From Brachynemurus nebulosus (Eukaryota > Arthropoda > Insecta > Neuroptera > Myrmeleontidae), in assembly GCA_035578155.1 (NCBI GenBank), contig JAPWDM010000024.1, positions 4,648,961 through 4,712,960 of the forward strand: a stretch of DNA of 64,000 nucleotides. The letters are read 5' to 3'. Position numbers and translations under genes: made by a program. The notes below the pieces were generated by a model. The model was not told the DNA's origin, ran no database searches, and worked only from the letters and a program-made list of their open reading frames with translations. Position 1 is the first letter of the stretch; each line of letters starts with the position of its first letter. Shown here one piece after another: positions 24,802 through 34,500 of the stretch.

Positions 24802-25345
24802 ATACGGCTTCTAGAAATTACTAACGCGTCTATTAGTTTTATCGGAAAATGTAAATTTGTCTAGATAAAAGCAAACATCTTATATTAGCTAATTTCCATA
24901 CATCTCTACGATGCGATGAGGATAAGCTGTTTTGAAGTACCCTATAAATTTATTTTCTCTCTGCATTTTAAATTGTATTAGAATCAATAATACAGTCGAA
25001 CCTGGATAGGTAAGCAACAATTCCATTGCAATATCTAATCGTGTCGCACTTCATGAACAACACTCGCGTTTATAGAGATGTAAAATGAAACGATCCGAGC
25101 TCAGGTTTTCCTTCTTACTCATTTATAAAAGATTTTAAGAGTGGAAATAATGAAATTTTAATCTATTTTATAGCATTCTTTTGACTACCTAAATCTTTCT
25201 TTACTCTTATATAGATTGAATTGTAGTTAAGTATATATAAAACTTATTTACATATTAAAAGAAAGCCGTGTACAGCAGAGCTCCTACTCCATCACTAGAG
25301 TTGAATTTTCCTCTCATCTTAATTCCAGTTTTCCAATGCGTAATT
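24801..25345. other. no recognisable gene
   Basis: Sequence of mixed composition without a supported feature. Confidence 0.4.
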
Positions 25346-25462
25346 ACTATGATGTTGCTACCCAGTGACCTCGAATCACTGTAATCTTACTACTTAGTGA
25401 TCCACAACCACTATGACCTTACTACCCCGTGGTTAATAATCACTATAATATTACTACCCAAG
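25346..25462 (+). repeat. 32-bp minisatellite, ~4 units
   Basis: Degenerate units begin with ACT at 25346, 25378, 25410 and 25442, exactly 32 bp apart. They share the pattern TTACTACCC(A/C)GTG followed by an AATCACT-like block. Confidence 0.8.
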
Positions 25463-25604
25463 TTTCGTCGAGTTGTTTATTTTAAGCTTTTGTTGAATAT
25501 CTAATACCTACATTGACCGACAATTTTGACGTTACATTAACTTTTCACATAATTTAATAGCATTTGAGAAGAAATTTCTCCAGAATTCTGGGCAACCTAA
25601 TATA

Positions 25605-25710
25605 ATGTCAGCCTGGGATTGCTTAACTTTCTAAGAGTAAAAAAATTTTCAAAATTGATTGGGTGGTTCACTTAGGAGCTTTTAGGGTCCCCAAAGCCCT
25701 GGTAGACTCC
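25605..25710 (+). repeat. family A monomer fragment
   Basis: CTTTCTAAGAGTAAAAAAAT ... TTTTCAAAATTGATTGGGTG ... AGGGTCCCCAAAGCC matches the degenerate units at 9715-9790, 46200-46260 and, inverted, 51240-51830. Confidence 0.6.

Positions 25711-25759
<49 letters not shown>
25711..25759. repeat. (TAA)n microsatellite, 5' border of the R4-like element
   Basis: About sixteen TAA units directly precede the retrotransposon. The other border at 30238 is again (TAA)n. Dong elements of the R4 clade are known to insert into TAA repeats. Confidence 0.95.
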
Positions 25760-25760
<1 letters not shown>

Positions 25761-25850
25761 CACCCTGTGGGTGGGGGCTTCACTCTGCAGAATTTCCCCA
25801 CAGTAAGTCCTGCTTGTCGTAAAAGGCGACTAAAAAGACAACCCATTAGG

Positions 25851-26594
25851 ATGGAGCATACAAAAAAGAAGCCTCGGAAAAATGCCGCTGCCGGTGGAGC
25901 GACCGGGCGCATCAGGGTCACCACTGAATGTGACAGTTTAGATCGCGGTGACGACAGGCTGGGTTCTAGGCAGCCACCTGTCAGCTGTAATAACACCTTC
26001 AGCCAAAATACTACTGCCCTACTTACAGAGCCCCCAACACCTTTGGCTCAGCCGACTTTAAGTGTTTCCTCGGAGCATTCTTTGGGGACCACTAAAGCTG
26101 GTAAGAAGCGTGTGCGTATGCAATGGACAGATGAACTGAATGAATTCATCGTACGCACATACTTCCAAGTTACTAGACTTGAAACGGACAAAACTGGTTA
26201 CCGTACGAAATTACATCAAGAGTTCGCGCGCACCTACCCTCACCTTAGTCGCGTCACTGAACAGAGACTGGCAGACCAAAAACGTGTCATTTTTACCAAT
26301 AACCTTATCCCGTCCTCCCTCATAAACACGATTAAAACACAAGTCGCACATCAAATTGCTCAAAGTGAAGAAAGTCAGGCCGACGACGGCCCACCAGAAA
26401 TGGGGAGCCCCACACAAAACGACACTCAACAACTTGTCGATAATGGGCCTGACCTCCATGAAACAGCAGTAAACGACACCCTACTGCAAAAGATCGAACT
26501 GGAATTTAACACAGCGCTTACTGAATTTGAAGGGACGGACCCCACCCCAAACAACACACCTCACGTAGATTGGCTGAGATCGTTGAGATATTAA
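25851..26594 (+). CDS. R4-like element N-terminal region (DNA-binding)
   Basis: The frame is open from 25767 (GTG), but the first ATG is at 25851, which gives about 247 residues. It begins MEHTKKKPRKNAAAGG, a basic leader. Near the middle KKRVRMQWTDELNEFIVRTY is followed by LETDKTGYRTKLHQEFARTY and VTEQRLADQKR. This matches the conserved Myb-like/helical N-terminal segment of R2/R4-type proteins, thought to contact the target DNA. No CCHH finger is evident. The frame ends at 26594 while the polymerase frame is already open from 26531, offset by -1. In related elements both parts form one protein, so a frameshift (mutational or programmed) must join them. Confidence 0.7.
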   Translation: MEHTKKKPRKNAAAGGATGRIRVTTECDSLDRGDDRLGSRQPPVSCNNTFSQNTTALLTEPPTPLAQPTLSVSSEHSLGTTKAGKKRVRMQWTDELNEFIVRTYFQVTRLETDKTGYRTKLHQEFARTYPHLSRVTEQRLADQKRVIFTNNLIPSSLINTIKTQVAHQIAQSEESQADDGPPEMGSPTQNDTQQLVDNGPDLHETAVNDTLLQKIELEFNTALTEFEGTDPTPNNTPHVDWLRSLRY

Positions 26595-29500
26595 ATAATA
26601 TAATACTGCCTAAACATGTAGAAACCTGTGACAATTTTATCGAGTTACACACAGCTATCTATTGTGGAGCCGTTGCAGCTATACGTTGTAACGGGTCCGA
26701 TGTAACACCACCTGTAGCGCACAACTCGAAGGAACACAAAACTCCTGCCTGGCAAACACGATTGAATAAACGCATCAGCAACATCCGATGCAACCTCGGC
26801 AGGATCACCCAATACCAACAGGGTACGAGGTCCAAACGGCTCAACAAACACATACACGACATATTACGCAAACACACAGTACACACACAATACGAGGAAC
26901 CCAATAAAACACTCACAGAGATCAGAGATACGCTTCACCAAAAATTAACAGCACTAGCGAAGCGCTTACGAAGATATAAGACCAGTACTGAACGCAGACG
27001 ACAAAACCAAGCGTTCAGCAGAAACGAGAGACGGTTTTATCAGTCTCTAACGAACACGGTAACTGACAGTAATGGTCTACCGGAGAAGAACGCACTCCAT
27101 AGTTTCTGGGCGAATATGTGGTCCAACACCATTGACCATAATGACAAAGCCAGCTGGATCGATACAGAGTGCAGGAATAACGAACATCTTCCGGAGATGC
27201 CCTATACGGACATTACTACAGAGGACGTCTCCAGAGCTTTACAGAGATCGCATAACTGGAAAGCACCTGGCATCGACAACATACAAAACTACTGGCTCAA
27301 ACACTTTACATCAACACACAAGTATCTCGCTGAACACTTTACACTATTTATAAGAACACCAAACCTGACACCGAAGTTCCTAACGCAGGGTATCACATAC
27401 ATGAAATCTAAAAACAGTGATACAAAAAATCCTGCGAATTATAGGCCTATCACCTGCTTGCCTACAGTATATAAGATTTTGACGTCCTGTCTGGCAGAAA
27501 AGATCAATGAGCATTGTCAGATTAACACCATACTGACAGAAGAACAAAAGGGATGTCGAAAGAGGTCACAAGGCTGCAAAGAGCAGCTTCTGATTGACTC
27601 CGTAGTACTGGAACAAGCGAAAGGGAGAAAACGTAACCTGTACACAGCGTTTATTGATTATAAAAAGGCATTTGATTCGGTCCCGCACTCCTGGTTACGG
27701 AGAGTATTGGAGCTGTACAAAATACACCCAAGTATCGTGAACTTCCTTGGAACGATCATGTCCGACTGGCGAACGACCTTACATTTAAGTATTGGTAATG
27801 AAAAAACAACAAGCGACCTTATTCAAGTAAGACGCGGCATATTCCAAGGCGACTCATTGAGTCCATTATGGTTTTGTCTCGCAATGAATCCACTTTCTCG
27901 CCTGTTAAATGAAACCAAATACGGTTACAATGTAGGTACGCAAACGAATTCGCGCCATACTATTTCACATCTAATGTACATGGATGATATTAAGATCTAT
28001 GCAGCTACTAAACATCAATTACAGCAGCTGCTGGGACTTTCCAAGGAGGTTTCGCGAGACCTCTGTATGGAGTTCGGAATCGATAAATGTCGAACACAAT
28101 GTCGTTCTGGAGGAAAACGAGATGCGGTCGTATTCGAGCTCGAACCAGAGTCTGTTATGCAGCCCATGGACGAGGGAGAGTCGTACCGGTATCTCGGATT
28201 CAATCAGGACGAACGTATAGATCACAGCGCTATAAAACAACACCTGATGCAGCAATACCTAACGCGTGTACGGAGATTACTGAACACCCACCTTGATGGA
28301 AAAAAAACCATCAAAGCAATTAACACCTACGCAGTTCCGGTACTAACATACTCATTTGGGGTAATCAAATGGACGCCTACGGACTTGACAAACATCGAGA
28401 TCAAGACCCGCGTCCTTATGACCAAATACAGAATTCATCATCCCAAAGCAGCGATAGAACGATTGACGCTGCCAAGAGCCGAAGGGGGTCGAGGTCTTAT
28501 AGACATAAGGAACACGCATAATAAACAGGTTCATAACTTGCGAGAATACTTTTACACCAAAACACACACATCACACTTACACAATGCAATAATCCAAGCC
28601 GACAAGGCATACACACCATTAAACCTCTCACACACAGAAATGCCAGATAGTTTTTGCCGTTTGGTCACGAAGGAGGACAAAATTCAGCAATGGATTCGGA
28701 AGCCTTTACATGGGAGACATCCACATGAACTTAATCAGAGTAACGTCGACAAAGCAGCGTCGCACGCCTGGTTGAGTCAAGGAAGTCTTTTCCCGGAGAC
28801 TGAAGGATTCATGCTAGCTATACAAGATCAAGTAATTCATACAAAGAATTACTCAAAATACATACTACGTGACTCGTCAATAACATCTGACTCATGCCGG
28901 AGATGCCATTCCAAACCTGAAACGATCCAACACATCACAGCTGCCTGTACTCAGCTCGCTCAGTCCGAATACAAACACCGTCACGACCAGGTTGGCATAA
29001 TCATATACCAGAAACTAGCGGTTAAGCACCACCTTATAACCGATAAAACACCTTACTACAAGCTCACGCCAAAAGTAGTAGCGGAGAATGACTCCTGTAG
29101 ACTTTACTGGGATCGGTCGATTATTACAGATAAGACCATAAATCATAATCGACCAGATATCACCTTCGTAATGAAAAACACTAAGACAACCTATCTGATC
29201 GATATTGCGGTTCCAAATACACACAACTTACAAAAAACACACGCAGTTAAATTGGATAAATACACTGGCCTCGCAGCCGAAATAAAACAACAATGGCGAA
29301 TGGAACATGTCCACATCGTTCCAATAGTGCTCAGTGCCACCGGGGTCATTCCACACACACTACATAATAGTTTGAGCCTCTTGGGTCTCCCAAAATACAC
29401 ATATGTCACTATGCAAAAGGCAGTGATCATAAACACGTGTCGTATAGTACGGAAGTTCCTCAGTAATACGAATCCGACTGCGATATGTGAAAGCACAAGA

Positions 29501-30028
29501 CCTGCTTCTACTCCATCTGAGCCATCTACAGTAAGCGAACAATACACTGACACTCATCTTACAGACACACAACACACATACATAAACACACAATACATTA
29601 ACACTGAAAGACAAACACTTAACACACATACAGATCCAGATTCGTCTGATGGAGAGGGGGGATCGAACAACTGCCGCACTGTCACTGTTACCGCTCTAGT
29701 GCACAATCCTCCCCAATTCAATAACACACAAGGTCCGTCAACCTCTGTACCATCTAAACGCGCAGTTCCAGGAACACCCGATCTTAATGAGCAATTTGAT
29801 GAACCAGAAAACATCTACACCAAGAAACGTAAAATAGAAAGACACATCCACACACATACACAAACACACACACAAACACAAACAGTCCTTTCCCTTCCCT
29901 CTGTCCCTACTCCTACCTACCATCTGAGGACACGAAAACGAACTAGGCTTTCACAGCCCTCTGACATTGAGCCAACATCTACGCTCCCACAAAAGTCTCG
30001 CCGTACGACCCAGTGTACACGAAAATAG
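26531..30028 (+). CDS. R4-like reverse transcriptase and restriction-like endonuclease
   Basis: There is no ATG at the beginning; the frame opens at 26531 and has a TTG at 26570, from which residues are counted here (1152). NWKAPGIDNIQNYWLKHF starts the reverse transcriptase. Motif A is FIDYKKAFD (Asp363, Asp369), RRGIFQGDSLSPLWF follows, and the catalytic YMDD is at 470-473. A CCHC-type knuckle follows (Cys776, Cys779, His788, Cys793). The PD-(D/E)xK endonuclease comes next (RPD 861-863, then YLIDIAVP with Asp878). The protein would nick (TAA)n target DNA and prime reverse transcription there. After about residue 960 comes a ~190-residue Thr/Ser/His-rich tail with HTQTHTQTQT, encoded by a CA-rich tract. 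No stop interrupts the frame. Confidence 0.9.
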   Translation, partial: RDGPHPKQHTSRRLAEIVEILNNIILPKHVETCDNFIELHTAIYCGAVAAIRCNGSDVTPPVAHNSKEHKTPAWQTRLNKRISNIRCNLGRITQYQQGTRSKRLNKHIHDILRKHTVHTQYEEPNKTLTEIRDTLHQKLTALAKRLRRYKTSTERRRQNQAFSRNERRFYQSLTNTVTDSNGLPEKNALHSFWANMWSNTIDHNDKASWIDTECRNNEHLPEMPYTDITTEDVSRALQRSHNWKAPGIDNIQNYWLKHFTSTHKYLAEHFTLFIRTPNLTPKFLTQGITYMKSKNSDTKNPANYRPITCLPTVYKILTSCLAEKINEHCQINTILTEEQKGCRKRSQGCKEQLLIDSVVLEQAKGRKRNLYTAFIDYKKAFDSVPHSWLRRVLELYKIHPSIVNFLGTIMSDWRTTLHLSIGNEKTTSDLIQVRRGIFQGDSLSPLWFCLAMNPLSRLLNETKYGYNVGTQTNSRHTISHLMYMDDIKIYAATKHQLQQLLGLSKEVSRDLCMEFGIDKCRTQCRSGGKRDAVVFELEPESVMQPMDEGESYRYLGFNQDERIDHSAIKQHLMQQYLTRVRRLLNTHLDGKKTIKAINTYAVPVLTYSFGVIKWTPTDLTNIEIKTRVLMTKYRIHHPKAAIERLTLPRAEGGRGLIDIRNTHNKQVHNLREYFYTKTHTSHLHNAIIQADKAYTPLNLSHTEMPDSFCRLVTKEDKIQQWIRKPLHGRHPHELNQSNVDKAASHAWLSQGSLFPETEGFMLAIQDQVIHTKNYSKYILRDSSITSDSCRRCHSKPETIQHITAACTQLAQSEYKHRHDQVGIIIYQKLAVKHHLITDKTPYYKLTPKVVAENDSCRLYWDRSIITDKTINHNRPDITFVMKNTKTTYLIDIAVPNTHNLQKTHAVKLDKYTGLAAEIKQQWRMEHVHIVPIVLSATGVIPHTLHNSLSLLGLPKYTYVTMQKAVIINTCRIVRKFLSNTNPTAICESTRPASTPSEPSTVSEQYTDTHLTDTQHTYINTQYINTERQTLNTHTDPDSSDGEGGSNNCRTVTVTALVHNPPQFNNTQGPSTSVPSKRAVPGTPDLNEQFDEPENIYTKKRKIERHIHTHTQTHTQTQTVLSLPSVPTPTYHLRTRKRTRLSQPSDIEPTSTLPQKSRRTTQCTRK

Positions 30029-30237
30029 ACGAATAACACCTCGTTTCAAGTAGCAATAACAACAATATAGGGAGTGATGTGACAAACCCGTCCGTGAATG
30101 TACTACGGTACTTTTACGGATTGGTTTGGCACATTACCCTTCCACAGAGCCTAATACCTTGCATAATGCCGGTATAGGTGAATGTTACCCAGTACTGTCC
30201 TACTGAGTAGTGAGCGCCAGGTTGGCGTAAAAGTATA
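30029..30237 (+). other. 3' untranslated region of the R4-like element
   Basis: About 205 bp between the stop at 30026-30028 and the (TAA)n tract. It is GC-richer than its surroundings and contains GTGAATGTACTACGGTAC. It would be the template recognition region for target-primed reverse transcription, by analogy with R2. Confidence 0.6.
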
Positions 30238-30257
30238 ATAATAATAATAATAATAAT
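30238..30257. repeat. (TAA)n tract between two retrotransposons
   Basis: Six to seven TAA units join the R4-like element to the next LINE-derived segment. Confidence 0.9.
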
Positions 30258-31182
30258 GCCTGCCGGGCAGAAATCCAACCCCCTCGTCCTCGTCGTGCTC
30301 GGTGGGCTGCTAGCTGGCTAGCAGGCAGATGGGGCTCTGGTTTGTTAATAAATAAGACAATTACAAGATCTTTTTAAACACATAAGTTTTGTTATTGTTT
30401 GTTGTCCCGTGTTTGTGTTTTTCGGCCGCTGGGGGCCCTCGGGCTATCAAGGGTGTTGTTGGAACCCCCGTTGCATCACTGGGTGGTTCCAGGCCGCTAG
30501 GGTGCAACGGGTTAGCTGTGATATTCAGTCTGTGATATTCTTTGTTGTTATTTTTTATTGTTGTTGTTTTTCTTTTTTGTCGTTGATTTTTCTGTAGTGG
30601 AGGCTTTTGAAGCCTTCACTAGTGTTGTTGTTATTATCCTCATTGTACCACTGACAGCTTCTAGCCTTTCAGATATATGTAGTACTAGTTATATGTAGTT
30701 TATATTTTGGCTGTGATATTTTTCTTACCACCGAAGGCTCTTTACACCGGAGGTGGTAATGTTTATTTGATGATTTACTAAACCCATCGCATGGTGTATG
30801 GCCCAGCATTGTTTACTGCATATGTATGTATCGGCGGACGATTGACTTGACTGGGTGTTTGGAGTCTGTGCTACCGAAATCCCTTGTGCCGGTGGCACTG
30901 TGACTGTTTTACTTGTCCGAGGGTGGGTCGCTCTAGCTGATCTGCACTGACTACTCTCGTCGAGAATTTTTCAGGCTCTGGGATGGCAGGGTCCATCGAT
31001 GGTTATTTTAATATTCTTCGTTTGTCCTTTGTCTATTGCATTTATGTGTCCCTGTCTTTATATGTGTTTTATTTTCGGTGTGTATGGCGGTGCATGCCCG
31101 TCGCTGGCGATGCCGCCGGACGCTGCTGACCGCGCCATCCACCGGCAGCAGTGTTCCAGTTTTAATTTAAAAAAAAAAAAAA
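30258..31182 (+). mobile_element. LINE 3' end, copy 1 (untranslated region with A/TAA tail)
   Basis: GC-rich sequence matching, block for block, the downstream copy at 31426-32212. Shared blocks are GGCTCTTTACACC(C/G)GAGGTGGTA, CTGGGATGGCAGGG(T/C)CCATCGATGG and GGCGATGCCGCCGG. It ends in about thirteen A and TAATAAT. No coding sequence was recognised, so it is a 5'-truncated copy that holds mainly the 3' untranslated region. Confidence 0.7.
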
Positions 31183-31188
31183 TAATAA

Positions 31189-31425
31189 TGCCACACGGCG
31201 TTAACACACCGTCATCTTCTCGCCGGTGAGGATCAGCCAAGGTGCGCCGCCTGCGGGACGGCGCTGACCGTGAGGCATATAGTTGAGGAATGTGTAACCT
31301 TTGAGCCATTGCGCCAGAGGTTGCAGCTCCCGAATAATGTAGCCGACGCATTAAGTTATGATGCTGTCTCTGAAAGAAAGATGCTTGAATTTCTCCGAAA
31401 TGCGCATCTTCTTCAGAGACTGTAG
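31189..31425 (+). pseudogene. C-terminal end of an RNase H-bearing LINE polyprotein
   Basis: In the frame ending at TAG 31423-31425 the sequence reads HTALTHRHLLAGEDQPRC, then AACGTALTVRHIVEECVTF, then NNVADALSYDAVSERKMLEF. This matches the zinc-binding Cys-His-Cys segment found after the RNase H domain of I/R1/LOA-group retrotransposons (TH..LL..E...C..C...LTV.HI..EC). The frame is open but begins at the 5' truncation point, so only about 78 residues remain and no catalytic domain is present. The frame is easily overlooked because it lacks an upstream ATG. The clade is not certain. Confidence 0.75.
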
Positions 31426-32212
31426 GGGCTTTATATCTCTTAATTTTATACAAGTCGTCTCTTTTTGTCTCCCCCGATAGTAAATTTTATTTCAGTCGAT
31501 TTTAAATTTTGTGTTCAAAAAATTCTTTGTGATGTCCTAAATTATTTATTTATTAACCATACCCTGTTCCAGCTGGTCTGGCAGGGTACTTTTAGTCTTT
31601 TGTTATGCCAGTAAGGGCCTTTACACCCTTAGTGGTACTGTTTGTTATACATACCTGTTTGTTGTTTCCGTTATTGTTTTTTAACGATGTACCACCGAGG
31701 GCTCTTTACACCCGAGGTGGTACATCATTTGTTCCTTTTATCTGTGATATTTTGTTATGCCGCTGTAGGCCTGTTGTTATGGCTTTACAGCGGTATTGTT
31801 TTAACCCCTTATTGCTTCACTGGTCGGCCTGTGGCCTCCCAGTGACGCAATAAGTTTTATCTGTGATCTTCTACTGTGATAATGGTCTGTGATACTGTGT
31901 GTTTTCTAGTCGGTTCTCTCCATTCCGGGGACCTTTACACCTCGGAGGGAGTTCCAGCAATGGCTTCCAGGCCTTGGTGACCGGACGCTCTGTCTAGTAC
32001 TTATCGTACCGTCACCAAGGACTGTCCGCTCTTTTTAAGCCCTGGGATGGCAGGGCCCATCGATGGATTTTATTATGTGTACGTTTTGTCCCTTGTCTAT
32101 CGCATTTATGTGTTCCTGTCTGTTTTGTGTATGTTTTTATCTTTACCGTTTATGGCGGCGCATGCCCTCTGTTGGCGATGCCGCCGGGTGCTGCTGATCA
32201 AAAAAAAAAAAA
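31189..32212 (+). mobile_element. LINE 3' end, copy 2 (C-terminal coding plus untranslated region)
   Basis: It begins within coding sequence just after TAATAATAA, runs through a stop at 31423 and a ~790-bp 3' untranslated region, and ends in about fifteen A followed by (TAA)n. With 30258-31182 it forms a head-to-tail pair of the same family, each with an A/TAA tail. Confidence 0.75.
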
Positions 32213-32238
32213 AAATAATAATAATAATAATAATAATT
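32213..32238. repeat. (TAA)n tract, 3' border of the retrotransposon cluster
   Basis: About eight TAA units follow the A-run at the end of LINE copy 2. Confidence 0.9.
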
Positions 32239-32284
32239 GTTCTTTATTTTATAAATAGTTAAAAAAAACTACATAAAATAGCCA

Positions 32285-32475
32285 ATGTCAATTTGAAACA
32301 GTATAACCTTGTAACAGTGGAAAAATTTATGAAATCGGTTGAGTAGTTTATTTTCGGTCGCTTTTGGATCGCCGGAATCCAAGGGACCTCATATAATATA
32401 GCCTATGTTGATCTTGAATAATATAACTGTTTAACGGTGAAAAAATTTTCAAAATCGGCTCGGTACTTTTTAAGT
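32285..32475 (+). repeat. family A monomers, degenerate
   Basis: Two units of about 120 bp share GTGAAAAAATTTTCAAAATCGG-type blocks (broken here by variants) and GGGACCTCATATAATATAG. They resemble the tandem array at 51120-51835 in inverted orientation. Confidence 0.6.
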
Positions 32476-32496
32476 TTACTTCGAACATACAAATAA

Positions 32497-32537
32497 ATTT
32501 TCTCTCTTTATTATATTCGTATAATAAAGAGAGAAAT
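32497..32537. repeat. short palindrome
   Basis: TTTCTCTCTTTATTATATTC is mirrored by the following TATAATAAAGAGAGAAA with almost no spacer. Confidence 0.85.
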
Positions 32538-32539
32538 TG

Positions 32540-34170
32540 ACAAAAATATTCTACAGTGTTACTTACACATGTGTCTTGAGAGTTAGTTACGTGCTAATTT
32601 AGTTCCATATGTCTCTTAAAGAAAAATTTTGAAAATCAATATTTCGTAAATGAAGCTCGAAAATGAATAGTGAAACTTCATTACAGGAACTTTATTCTAA
32701 AAAACCTTTCTAACGATATGCCGCACGATAGAGTACTCGTACGTGAAATTATTTCTAGAATTACTTACAAGAAACCAAAATTTTATCCATTTTCCAACAT
32801 TTCCCTTAATGGTTTGGGTTTGATTTTTTAGACGATGTTTTCTAAAACCATTTCAATAATATTTCTTCTACATCTAAATTACCTTTAAAATTTTTGAAAA
32901 TTTGGTTGCCTTATCTGCAAAAATTGCCGGCACAACTTAGCCGATGTAATTTTAATTGAGTATTTTTAGCAAGTGGTAGTAATTTCTTCAGATTTTTTCG
33001 ATCAATAATTTAAATATTGTAGGATGCATAAGAAACCTTATTTTGAAGGGGGGCTTGAAAATGGAAAATGATAAACAGAAGCTTAATTTCAGTTTAAGAA
33101 CCCATAATAACCATATCCCACAATATGTGGTACTTAAAAAAAAACTTTTCAATCTTATTTTCTATACATTATAACTTTTTTTTTACTTATTATTAATAGC
33201 TGTTAGTTTAAATGTAGCAGACGTTTTTATAGCATGTACAGTTAGTAAATAGTAAACGACAAAAAATTTCCATCTCATGTTTATGACAACAATATAAATG
33301 AATTTTGTAATTTTATATGAACATGAAATTAGCGATATATTATGCATATAATTTCATACAAATTCATAGTATATTATTATTTCTCCGTCAATATTCTAAT
33401 TAAATAGATTATGTTAGTGTTGTTGCAACAATACATGAGATGTTTGTATAATATGATATAAACTATAGGGGAAACCCAGTATTTGCGCACCAGTTGAAAA
33501 TGCGTCCCGCCAGTGCTATTTGAGAATGTGTTTTGAATTTGATGCTGGCGTGTATGACAACAAATTTCTAACGTTATATCCGTTGTTGAAGAAACAAAAC
33601 ATGTAAATTTTAGTAATTTGTTTTTGTAAGGATAATGTGACTCTTAGGTAATCTGAATGCATGAAAATATTTACAATGAATAGCTTGTAACGAATTCTGC
33701 AGTTAATTTGTAACACTGATGGCAATGCCCGACCACGTAGAGTTACAGGGCTGGGGGGGGGGGGTGAAATCAAAAATACCTAAACTTCAAAATAAACCTT
33801 AGTCTAAACCGTTAAACTAGCAATCCCAAACTGATCCTAATAATTTAACCTAATTGGTGAAGGAACTGGGACTTGAATTTTTCAAACAACGGAATTAGCT
33901 ATTGTATAATTATGTTTTATTTATGAAAATTATTTAGTTCAAACAGATAAGAAATTGTTGAAGTAAAAACTTCTGTAACGAGGCTAAGTCGGCGAGAGCG
34001 TGTAATAAAAATCTGTAATGTGAGAGTGTAATGAAATCTGTAATGGTCAAGAGTTTTGTGAAAATGGTAATGCTTTCGCTCTAAAGTAATTTGTAATGAT
34101 TGTAAGGTATAACAAACGTTAGTGGTTTGTTGATAAAATTACTAACAATAAGTGATTGATATTATATTTT
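32540..34170. other. no recognisable gene
   Basis: AT-rich sequence. The only distinctive item is a run of about eleven G near 33751-33762. No supported coding region. Confidence 0.4.
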
Positions 34171-34171
34171 A

Positions 34172-34500
34172 CTAGACGTATCTGATTTACCTGATGGGAT
34201 TTACCATCGGCAATATTTCAGGATGTCAGTTAGTGTCAACGATTTATTAAATAAGATGTTTATTTTAATAGCCACAGTAATATATTTTAATATATCTCTA
34301 ACTTCAAAATTGACGAATTTCCATACAAATTTTCATTCTCTATTTAACCCACTTAGGGGACAAATTTTCAAGAATTCTTTCTTAGTGCTCACCTACATTA
34401 CATGTGCAATTCCTGTGCAAAATTTCATTCTTCTAAACTCAACGGTGTAGGCTGAGCGTTCTCGTCAGTCAGTTAGTCAGTGTTAGAGATTTATAAGTAG
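34172..34500 (-). mobile_element. Helitron-like element, minus strand, 3' end intact
   Basis: On the minus strand the copy ends with CGATGGTAAATCCCATC, then CTAG at 34172-34175 followed by T. It shares the CTGACTGAC ... CTCAGCCTACACCGTTGAG ... GAAATTTTGCACAGG module with 4445-5055. The reading frame at 34223-34450 is the mirror of a frame in that copy and reflects repeat homology, not a gene. Confidence 0.65.

Larger units (their letters stand above)
25760..30237 (+). mobile_element. R4/Dong-like non-LTR retrotransposon, near complete
   Basis: A ~4.5-kb unit bounded on both sides by (TAA)n. It comprises a short 5' region with a predicted stem (CTGTGGG 25765-25771 with CCCACAG near 25797), an N-terminal DNA-binding region, a reverse transcriptase followed by a restriction-like endonuclease, and a 3' untranslated region of about 205 bp. 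The coding region is open except for one frame change near 26531-26594. Its composition is GC-richer than its surroundings. The target preference and the endonuclease type match the R4 clade; an R2-like relative is the main alternative. Confidence 0.85.

Noticed and set aside
26645..29923. Several antisense frames across the R4-like element
   Set aside because: They are shadows of the long sense frame, which has conserved catalytic motifs.
31058..31453. 131-codon minus-strand frame
   Set aside because: It is antisense to the LINE C-terminal coding segment, whose sense frame has the expected Cys/His motif.
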